24,295 bases of DNA from Planctomycetaceae bacterium (GTDB taxonomy: Bacteria; Planctomycetota; Planctomycetia; Pirellulales; UBA1268): positions 1 to 24,295 of the forward strand of contig CACORA010000027.1 of the NCBI GenBank assembly GCA_902629495.1, written 5' to 3'. Of the stretch, positions 8,416 to 18,700 are shown one piece after another (the stretch's first letter is position 1; every line of letters starts with the position of its first letter). The notes under the pieces were generated by a model. That model saw only the letters and a list, made by a program, of their open reading frames with translations, did not search any database and was not told where the DNA came from. A program made the translations under genes and the position numbers.

Positions 8416-9588
8416 GTGCTACGCTCACTCGTCACTCTTGCTGCTATCCTTGGCACGATACAGGGCCTTTCGGTCGTGGCAGATGCTGCTGTGTATGAGG
8501 AATGGCTTGAAGGCCCAAGCGAGTCACAACGCCCGCTCGATCAAGCGACTGAAGCATCGTCGTTTCTGCTTTGTGCAACTCAACGATCCAATCCTGGCGG
8601 CATGCAAAACATACCGTCGCTATGCTGCCCTGGTTGGAATAGATATGCCATTTTTGATTTCATGTTTTTGCAACGGGACAATGCAACAAGCGGTGCGGTC
8701 ATCACCGAAGAAATTATTGGAAGCCAGCAGGTCCCGGTCTTCACAACTCGCTCAATGCAACCATCAACCGGTCCAGGGGTTCGTCTTTTCTACGGTGCGC
8801 TTGGTCCGGACTGCACAGGATGGGAAGTCGGCTATCTCGGAATCTATGGAATGTTTGGCGCTGTTGATCGCTCTTCTCTTACAGACTCGTTGGTCATTCC
8901 CGGTGGCATTGGAGGAGTTACACCCGGCTGGTCAAGTGCAGATGAAGTTCGTCCCACCTATGCATCCAGTCTGAATATGTTCGAAGCGAACCTCTTTCGA
9001 TACCAATGCTGCCCTGAGTGTAGTAGTGATTCATGGCTCTGGTCACATCTGGGGAATAAGCCAGTCTGCCACTGCAGTAACTGGTTATTTGGTTTTCGTT
9101 GGGCTGGACTCGAGGAACAAGCTGATCTGAATGTGCTGTGCTGTCGGGTTACAAGCGATGTGTTTACATCGTATTCCGTCCGGACGAGTTCTCACATGCT
9201 TGGCCCACAGGTTGGTTTTCGAGGACGACGACAATGGAAGAAGTGGGCAGTTGAAGGATGGGCAAAAGCAATGCTTGCAGGAACGATTCTGAGTTCGAAT
9301 GCCGATCCGATCTTTTCATCGCTCGCTCCAACCACCATCATTCGAGGGCCACGCCGAATCACGGAAACAGGTGTTGGCTTTCTTGGTGACCTCAATTACT
9401 CGGTGAGTCGACGATTGACACAATCCTGGTGGTTGCGGGCGGGCTACAACATGATATGGCTTTCCGGGGTCGCTCTGGCTCCTGATCAATGGGACTTCAC
9501 AAATACACCGACAAGTGGCACAACGCTTATCGGAGGCGGTGGCGTGTTCCTGCACGGTGCCAACCTTGGACTTGAAGCCCGCTGGTAA
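8416..9588 (+). CDS. BBP7 family outer-membrane beta-barrel protein (copy 1)
   Basis: The 390-residue protein fits the planctomycete BBP7 (putative beta-barrel porin-7) family: a signal peptide (1 to about 24), alternating polar/aromatic strands, and a final Arg-Trp typical of outer-membrane barrels. Recognisable blocks shared with the second copy at 19694 are FLQRDN (84-89), PGVRLFYG, TGWEVGYLGIYGMF, FGFRWAGLE, WAVEGWAK, DLNYSVSRR and MIWLSGVALAPDQ. The GTG at 8416 is the start: the frame has stops at 8371 and 8377, no ATG intervenes, and AAAAAGGG lies upstream. It contains 11 cysteines, several as CC pairs (70-71, for example), which is unusual for a barrel and far more than in copy 2. It is convergent with the giant surface-protein gene, 128 bases between stops. 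Function is unknown; a pore or anchor is inferred. Confidence 0.9.
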   Translation: MLRSLVTLAAILGTIQGLSVVADAAVYEEWLEGPSESQRPLDQATEASSFLLCATQRSNPGGMQNIPSLCCPGWNRYAIFDFMFLQRDNATSGAVITEEIIGSQQVPVFTTRSMQPSTGPGVRLFYGALGPDCTGWEVGYLGIYGMFGAVDRSSLTDSLVIPGGIGGVTPGWSSADEVRPTYASSLNMFEANLFRYQCCPECSSDSWLWSHLGNKPVCHCSNWLFGFRWAGLEEQADLNVLCCRVTSDVFTSYSVRTSSHMLGPQVGFRGRRQWKKWAVEGWAKAMLAGTILSSNADPIFSSLAPTTIIRGPRRITETGVGFLGDLNYSVSRRLTQSWWLRAGYNMIWLSGVALAPDQWDFTNTPTSGTTLIGGGGVFLHGANLGLEARW

Positions 9589-9716
9589 TGCAGGTGGATC
9601 ATGCTTGCATGAGCCCATCGAGTCCCTCGTGCTATTCTCCTCCATCGCAACGGATGCTCTTTAAAGCATCACGCTGGAATCACCGTACGGAGCTCTACAG
9701 ACAATCCATCGCCCGC

Positions 9717-12700
9717 CTAGTTTCTGAGAATGGCGACACGCAATGGTGGATAGCAGGCTGTTGATTGTTGTAAGGTAGATTTTATTGTGCCATCCGGGTT
9801 TTGGACCTTCTGAACACCATCTGTCGTACCGAGTAACCCTTGCACCGTGAAGATTGACTGGTCATCAATAGCGGCACTGAAGACTTGTGTCCGAGCGTTA
9901 CCGTATGCCTGGAACGCTGCGACACGATAGGCATTGGGGTTGAATCCGTATGTTTCAACCTGCGCGTTTCCATCAATACCACTGGAAACAAGAAGCATAT
10001 CAGGGCCTGATACCGTCCGGAAAGACTGCGGCAGCCGGGCAACTGAGACACCCCGGTTAAACCCACTGCCCATCACACTAAAGGAATCAAACAGCGTGGG
10101 TGATGCGGTGGTGCCGTTATACCCTCTGACCTGTGCCGGTATCCCGAAGCCACTGCCTATAAACAGCTCCATAATGCCATCCGGGATATCCGAGGTCACC
10201 GTGCCACCAGTCACTCCGCCAATATCAGCTGTATCGATGGTCACTCCACCAAGATAACTTGAGCCGAAGGGTCGCAGCTGTCGTACTGGCGTGGTGTTGA
10301 TTGGGGTTGCAGCACCAGGATTCACTTCAAAGACACTGACAAGCCCACCAAGATTCTGAGCGGCCACAATTTCTGTCTTTCCAGTGGCTGTAATAGAACC
10401 CTCTGATATTTCAATACCGCCGGTATAGCTCGGTCCGAATGGGAAGAAGCTGTAATCAGTGTTCTCATACGCGTTCCCATGGATAATTTCCCAAACCTTC
10501 ACTTCACCGGGGCGACCTGGTCCGGGTGCAGTGATGATGTCTGGTTCACCATCACCTGTGACATCAGCACCATAGACCCGTACACCACCACGGAAGGAAG
10601 GTTCATAGGCAAAGAATGGCGTGATCCTGTCAAAACCGTCATCCGGATCAATCACTCGAACAAACGGTCCTGTCTCACAACCGATATCAGTTCCGACAAT
10701 GACCCCACGCGGAGGCACAACAACCGTTTCCGTGGCTATGTTGTTGGTTCTATCTGGGTCCCATGTGCCAGAGTTGACTTCTGCTGTATTGATAATTGTT
10801 CCACCACTGTTCCCAATAGTCACTTGAACAGTGATGGTCAATGACTGGCGATCACCCGGATCCATTGTTCCGATGTTCCAGTATCCTGTTCCCTGGTCGT
10901 AGGAGCCGCCGCTGACTACGTACGAATTATTGACATACGTTACACCCGTCGGGAAAGTTTCTTGCACGAATACATTCGACGCTGTGTCCGCACCAAGGTT
11001 TGCGACTTCAAACGTGTAGTCAAAGAAACTGCCAATCGCTGGTCGCTCATCACTTGCCTTTTTTGTAATTACCAGATCAGCCTGAAGTGGTATCACTGTG
11101 GAAGAGTCTGTATTGTTTCCAGGATTGGGATCAATTGTGTCTGATGTGGCCGTGGCAATATTTGGAGTGGGTGAAACCAAACCACTGCCTGACGCTGGCG
11201 GATCAACATTGGCAAGTATCTGGAGGGTTGCCGTGCTTCCAGTTGTTAGCGGACCAATCGCCCACAGACCCGTCATCTCATCATACGTGCCAGTGGAAGG
11301 GACAATGGGGGAATTGCCCCACGCACTGAGGCCCGTCTGGAGTGGATCGTGAACATTGACGTTTTGGGCATCCGTAGGACCGATGTTTTCTACGGTGACC
11401 GTAAAGGTGACCTGAGAATCGACCTCAGGTCTTGGATTATCAACCGTCTTGGTAACAACAAGGTCAGCCTGTTGTGGATCGGTTGGTGACTGTGCAATGT
11501 TATTTGAAGAATTGGGATCCCAGACATCATTGTGTGTAATCTCGGCAACGTTGTAGGTAAGGCTTGCTGCAGTCGCTTCAGCCTGAATGATCAGGACCTC
11601 ATTCATACCAGGAGCAATCGACGGCACCGACCAGACACCACCCGTCTGTAACGCATTGGGAGTCCAATAGGCTTGCGTCTGCGTGCTTGACGGGATGACG
11701 TCGATGACAGAAATGTTCCTTGGAAAATACTCAGTGACCTCAACGTCCGTTGCAGTAACCTGCCCTTTATTTTTCAGCGTGACTGTATACGTAAACTGAT
11801 CACCAACATTCGGCTTAGGGTTCGACGATGTTTTATCAAGGTGTAAATCCGTATACTTGGGCGTTGCCGTTGCCACTCCAATGTTGTTCAGTGGCTCTGG
11901 ATCATGCTCATCCACCTTGGTGACTTCAGCCTCATTGGTCTGTGGCACTGGAACCGTATCGGGTGCTGGTTCATCAACCTGGGCGAAGATCGTAAGCGTC
12001 TGCTTGTTTGAACTCCCCACATCAATCGTACCAACTGACCAGATGCCGGTACTGTCATCATAGGTCCCCTGTGAGGGTATTGCCGAAGCGAAGGTGAGAC
12101 CAGAAGGAAAGGTATCCGTAATCTCAACATTGTTGGCAATGTCAGGGCCATTGTTTGTCACGTCCACCGTAAACGTAATAAAATCATTCACATTTGGTGT
12201 GAGATCATCAACTGATTTGGTGACAACAAGATCTGCCTCACGGGTAATGACGGTTACCGATCCTTCATTGTTGGTGTGGTCAGGATCAAACTGATCTGTC
12301 GTACTGACTCGTGCTACATTGGTAAAGCTCCCAGAGACCGCCACTGCAGCGCTGATCAGGAGGGATTTTGTATGTCCAACGTCTACTGTTCCAACATTCC
12401 AGATCCCTGTCCCCGGGTCATAGTCGACTGCTGGGTCTGCAGAAACATAAGAAAGCCCTGACGGCAACAGATCATCAATCGTGACATTCGTTGCCGGGTT
12501 GGCACCCAGGTTTTCAACGTTGATGGTAAACCAAATATTATTGCCAACATTTGGACCCGGATCATCTACCGTTTTTGTAACACGAAGATCTGCGTATTGT
12601 GGTGTTGCAGTAACAGAAGCAGCATTGTTCGTAGTGTCGGGATCGTATTGGTCGACCCCCGTGATGAATGCGTCGTTTGTCTGTGGTACTGGGTTACCTG

Positions 12701-15700
12701 TCGCTGGTGCAAGCACTTCCGCGTGCAGGGAAAGGGTTACAGGAGAACCAACAAACACTGTCCCAATGTCCCAAATGAGAGAACCGGTTCCCGGGTCAAT
12801 TGAAACTGTTCCCTCATTGACTACTGGCGTACCAACAATGGAAAGCCCAGCTGGCAGCGTATCAGTGAGTTCAACATTCTCAGCGGGATCTCCATCCTTA
12901 TTTGTAACCGTGATCGTGTAGGTAATGATGTCACCAACATTTGGCGTTGTATCTGAAACCTGCTTCCCCACTTCGAGATCGGCATACTGTGGGAGTACGC
13001 CAACCTCAAATTCATTGTTCGTGGAGTCTGGATCATGCTCTCGGCCAGAGATACGTGCTTTGTTTTTCACCGTCGGTGGGATGCCTGCGGGGCTTGGGGC
13101 ATCAACCGTTACATCGTAAACGAAAACGGGATAGGTTCCGGGCTGCGCGGCGCCAGCATTCAGTGCACCAATATCCCAGGTCAGTGTCCTTGAAGCCGAG
13201 TCGTAGTTGACACTGCCATCCGTTGGATTGGGACTCGCACCTGCTGCTGGCCCAACATACGTAAGACCAACTGGGATGTCATCTGTAACGACAACCTGAG
13301 TCGCATCAGCCGGCCCGTAATTGACGGCACCAATGGCGAATTGAATGGTGTCACCAATGTTTGGTGTTGCGTCGGAGACTGCCTTTGCGACCAGAAGATC
13401 ACTCTGTAAAGGTGTGACAAACGCACTATCCGTTTCATTACCCGGATTTGGATCGGTTGTTGATGTGGACCCAGTGGCGACGTTGGTAAACGTTGCACCA
13501 GGGCCATTTGTTGATGATGGCGCCTCGACCGTTGCAGTGATTACGAGGTCATGCGACGTGTTCGGAAGCATGTCCGGAACAGTCCAGACACCCGTGCCAG
13601 AATCATACGTACCAACGACATTCGAATGTGATTGATAGGTCAACTCGTTCGTTGGTAATAGGTCATTGACCACAACATCTTTTGCTGTATTCGGCCCGTT
13701 ATTTGTGACAGTGACCGTAAAGACAACATCATCACCAACCTGTGGTGTTGAATTATCAACAATTTTGTCAACCGCGAGATCCGCATCTTGCGGATGAGTT
13801 GCTGTTTTGGAGGAGTTGTTGCTCTGAATCGGATCGTAGGTATCTGTCTTTGTAATGCTGATGGTGTTGAATGAAAGGTTTCCAGCTCTGGCTATTACAT
13901 CAAACGTGAGCACAAGTTCATCACCCGTTTGAAGGGTTGGGGATATCGACGGCACCGACCAGATGCCTCCGGTGACCGGTCCCCCCGGGGTTGTACTTGT
14001 TGGTGTAAATGTGGTTCCAGCGGGAGCGATTGCTGAATTGGCAACATAGTCTACCGGGCTCGGCAGAACATCCGTCAGTTCGATACCTGTTGCTGTATCG
14101 TCCCCATTATTGGTGAGTGTGATCGTATAGGTGACTGTGTCACCATCATTTGGCTCTGCATCAGTCGATGTCTTGATGACTTCAAGATCCGCATATTTTG
14201 GTGTTTCTGTTGCCGTTGCCTTATTGTTCGCAAGGTCCGGGTCAGGCTCAGCAACAGCGGTAATTTCTACGACGTTTGTCTGCGGCGATGGAATAGTCCC
14301 CGGTGTTGATGGTGCCTCTACCTTTGCAGTGATTACGAGGTCATGCGACGTGTTCGGAAGCATATCCGGAACAGCCCAAACACCCGTGCCAGAATCATAC
14401 GTACCAACGACATTCGAATGTGATTGATAGGTCAACTCGTTCGTTGATGGAAATGTGTCGGTTAATTCAATGCCTGTTGCTGTATTGGGTCCGTCATTTG
14501 TCACCGTAACCGTAAAATCAATCGTGTCACCCACATTTGGCGCCGGGTTACTGACTGTTTTTGAAACTCGTAGATCTGCTGTATTGACGGTGAAGCTGGC
14601 GGAATGGTTGTCTCGATAGTTGTTGAGCTCACCTGGACTTGTTACCGGGTCCGGATCACCTGTGCGTTCATAATTGTTCGGACTACCACTCGGGTTTGGT
14701 AAAATTGGGCCTGGTACACCGTCAAGACTGGTCCATGCAATCGAACTTGTGTTCGTGATCTGTTGATATGGTGCAAAGGATCCTTGGAGCGTACCCGCAA
14801 TGGTGACCGTGATGGTTCGACCGACCGGATCTTTTTCAACATCAAAAGGCGTGACCGTTGTCAGATCATGTCCTATGAGTGAAAAATTCGCCGCTGTCAC
14901 CTGGTTGGTTGTATCATGGACAGACGTAATACTTGGAGCATCAATTTCCAGTGGGATGCTGTCAGTAAGGGTTGCATCGAATGCATCTGTCGGACTTGAT
15001 GGATCCTGCTCTATCACAATGGTATAGGTGACCGGATCACCGGGATTTCCACCTTTGCCAGCAACGTTCACCGTCTTTGTGGTGGTGAGTTTTGGCTCAA
15101 TGACTTTGACCTCTTTGCTCGTCTTCCAGCCTGTCTTCAGGCCATTTGACCACACAAGCCGAGCGTTATTAATAACGTCAGCTCCATTGACGTTGTTATT
15201 GACATTCAAAACAAGCCCTGTGACTTGTAATGTGATGGTTTCTGGAGTGGTGTTATCCGTATCCGTGTTGACAATATCCCCAAAATTCCATCTCACAAAT
15301 TTCTGATTTCCAGTGAATGTTGGCGGATCGGTGAGCCCTGGAACAGTCAGCTTTGTAGGATTATTGACACTCGGTGTGGTGCTACTCACGTATGCAAGTT
15401 GTAGGTTTTTGAAACGTTCTTCGAGTACAGCAGCAGGAGTCTGACCCTGCGGAATCTCAACCGTGATCTCATACGTTGCCTGCTCTCCAATGACTGCCTG
15501 ATTGTTAGCGTTATGGGCATTGACAATCGACGTTGAGATAAGTTGTTTAGTGATAACTGGCTGAGCGATACTGAGGGTCGCACCGTCTGATGTCTTGTAA
15601 TCGTTCTCCTCACCGGGATCTGTGATGTCACCTGTTCGCTGGTAGGCGTTCGGATTGAAGGAGGAAATCTGGGCAGGATTCCCCAGGCTTGTCCATGTTG

Positions 15701-18700
15701 CATCTGCCGAATTGGTAATTGATGTACCACTAATTACATTAGCATCAACAATCACATTAAAAGAGATTCGACTCGTTTCTCCAGGGTTGAGTTTGCCCCA
15801 CTTGGCCTCGAAACCAAATCCATTACTCGCTGTATTAATGAGCGGGGTAACCCCACTGACGTGCTGCAGTGAACCTGGTATTGGATCAATACCGCCGGGA
15901 AGAATATCCTCAAGAAACACATTGTGTGCTGTCGTCCCACTTGCAGTGACATCGATTGTAAAGGTCGCGATATCACCAGCCTGTGCTGTTGAAGGACTGA
16001 CTGTTTTATCAACCGTGATGATTGGTTTGATCAGGGTGACAGGATCAGACTGAACCTCAATAGGTATCACAGTTTGCGGTGAACTCCAGTCCAGACTGGC
16101 TTTATTCGTGAGTTTTTTTCCAGGGTCATTGCCCTTCACATTCAACACAACTGCTTTGTATTGAAGGCTCAAGCCTTTGAGATCATCCGATGTATTGGAA
16201 TTGGTGATATCCCCAAAATTAAACGTCAATGTTCGGCCATCTTGCGTGACCGTTGGTATCGGCGAGCCGGTTATTGCAATACCTTGATCCAGACGATAGT
16301 CAGATGCCACGAATTCCTTGTAGGCAAGGCCATTTGGAAGGGTGTCCACAACAACTGCATCTGGTGTAGTGCCACGGGGAATCTTGACATCAAGTTGAAA
16401 GGTTGCGACCTCACCAATGACTGCCTGCGTGTTGCTGTTGTACGAATCATCAATCGATGTCCCGACAAGCGTCTTGGTCATTGCCGGGCCCTGAATCGTA
16501 ACGTCCGTATCATCATTCAGGCCATTGGCAAAATTCGGCCCGGTTGTAGCCGATGCATAGTGCTGGATCGTGCCTATGTTCGGGATGACATCGAGCGGTA
16601 CAACAGTCGGCTTAATTTCCAGGTCATAGGTAATCACCGCAATATTTTGACCGTTATTGACGACCGTACCATCAAGCTCACTTCCCTTTTTCAGACTGCC
16701 AGATGTTGGTCCCGAATCAACGAGTTCTATGCCTGTAGCACCAAACAGGTCACTGTCGGAGCCGGTATAGGCGAGAAAGGTTCCAAAGCCATCCGTAACC
16801 TGAAGATTCAGACCGACACTATTTGTTGGAATCTGAAACTTTGATGGGTCGTATGTGTCGCTGATGCGTACATCGAACGCACCATTCGGGCTACTTCCAG
16901 TGTTTTCAACGATGATTGCAAATTTCACCAGGTCATTGCCGGCCACGTTTGATAGCGTGGCGTCAATGGGCGTTGTGGCAAGGCCATCGGATGTAATGTC
17001 TCCAGTAAAAGATAAGCCTGGTTGTCCAGGTTTAGAAAACAACACGTGCAAAGGAAGCTGTGGTTTTGGTTCTGTTACACCGCCCTGGGTGAATTCCCCA
17101 TTCGCATTATCAGTCGATACGACGCCCTTGGTGATGGTGAGCTCAGGCTCGGCCACAACAATCTGAGCCAGTCCTGGTGTCGATGTGATCTTGTCACCTT
17201 GTTGATTCACCTCACTCTGCTGCCCTTGATTGGTCAGGAGCAGCCCATCACCAAATGGTTTATTCGTTGCCGTGACGGTAAACAGAATGTCCGTCTTGCT
17301 CGATCTATCCTGGGGATCTGCAAACGTTCCAAAATCCCAGGTCAGACTGTTTGCAGCTGGATCCAGAAGTGCAGGCCCAGGCTTAGGCCCGTCGATTGGT
17401 AACTGCGAAAAGGTATCGGTAGGACCAAAACTCCATTTCCCACTTGGTGGTGCGGTACTCGAAGGAGCTAGCCCATTCCATGTGAGGTTCGAGTTTGGTT
17501 GAAAAATAGGAAGAGGTAGATAATCGACAAGCTCGTAATCTTTAATGCTCGAAAACGGGAGCTCGTACGTGAGCCGAAAGGTCACTTCATCAGTCGGTAC
17601 CACACGTTGATCCGTTTTAGATGTATCACCATTAATCGCATAGAGTGTTTTCGTTGCACCACTATTGGCAAGTGAAAATGATTTCTGCGAACCGTCCTTT
17701 CCCTTCCCTCCCGTGGGCATCAATGCATTCTCGTACTCAAGCAAATCAGATGTAATAGCTGCCGTATCAGTCATCACATCACCTTCCACAACCTCTGCAT
17801 TCGGCGAAGGTGTCACGCGATAATTGTCGAGGATCTCAGCTCGAAAAATAACGTTACCCGTCGTACCGAAAGATCCTGGAGTTGGGAGTGGTGGTCCCGT
17901 GCCTGTACCTGTAAATGGAATATCAGCACCCAGAATTCTGCCATCCGGTAGATTTCGCAGTATTTTGAGCTGTTCAGAGATATTGAATTCTACATCCTGC
18001 GTACCATTTGGATTATCGGTTGTAATCACATTTACCTGATTACCTAATGCATCTTCGAATAACGCATTACTGAAATGATTACCGTGTGTAAATTCTTGAT
18101 AGGTCAACGTCGGGGTGAAGGATGGGTCGATTGCTTGACCGTCGGACAACGTGTCGGTAAGAACAAAGCCATTCAGCGCAAAAAAATCACTCACTTGAAA
18201 TTCAAGACGATATTCAACGATATCACCTGCCTTCACCGGGGCACCTGGGCTTGAATGGTTCGTGAAATGCTTCTGGAGCGCAACCGTTCGTGCTGTCAGC
18301 TCATGCTTGGAATTTTGATCGGTTGGTGAACTGGATATTGTCTGCGAGCCAATGTCTGGGTTAGTGCTTGTCCACTCGCCTATAGCAGAGGAACTGTTCG
18401 TAATTATTTTGGTTCCACCTAACTCCAGAGGAATAACATCTTGACCGTTTGCATCCTTCTGAGCGACATAATAGTCAAAAACCAGTTGTGCATCGGTGTA
18501 CTGTCCAGTCCCGATAATCTTGTCAAACTCATATGACAGCTCTCCCCCAGGAGTCGAAATCGATGGCGTTGAAAGCTGTGTCTGTGTTGTAGAACCATGC
18601 CCACTAATGCTCTGCACAGAAACAAACTGAACTTCATCCGGTAAGATATCTTTGAGTATCAGATCATCTACGGTTTGCCCATTGGCAACGGCCATACTCA

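Larger units (their letters stand above)
10710..14579 (-). repeat. Ten tandem DUF11 repeats within the giant gene
   Basis: Ten copies of a domain beginning A-D-L-x-V-x-K-x-V and continuing P-N-V-G-D, T-V-T-N, GTYD-x-x-TG-x-W-x-V and DPD-x-x-NN run head to tail. Their starts (minus strand) are at 14579, 14192, 13784, 13403, 12983, 12593, 12236, 11852, 11468 and 11081. Spacing is 357-420 bases, always a multiple of three (119-140 residues). Confidence 0.9.

Noticed and set aside
8345..8974. 209-residue plus-strand frame overlapping BBP7 copy 1
   Set aside because: It is a shifted shadow of the BBP7 gene; its translation has no signal peptide or family motif, whereas the BBP7 frame matches its paralogue.
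9653..9670. Terminator between BBP7 copy 1 and the giant gene
   Set aside because: A 6-base stem (GATGCT/AGCATC) exists, but it is short and AT-containing, and no T-tract follows.
16161..16844. 227-residue plus-strand frame opposite the giant gene
   Set aside because: It lies wholly antisense to an intact repeat protein and has no recognisable domain; long antisense frames are expected in repetitive coding DNA.
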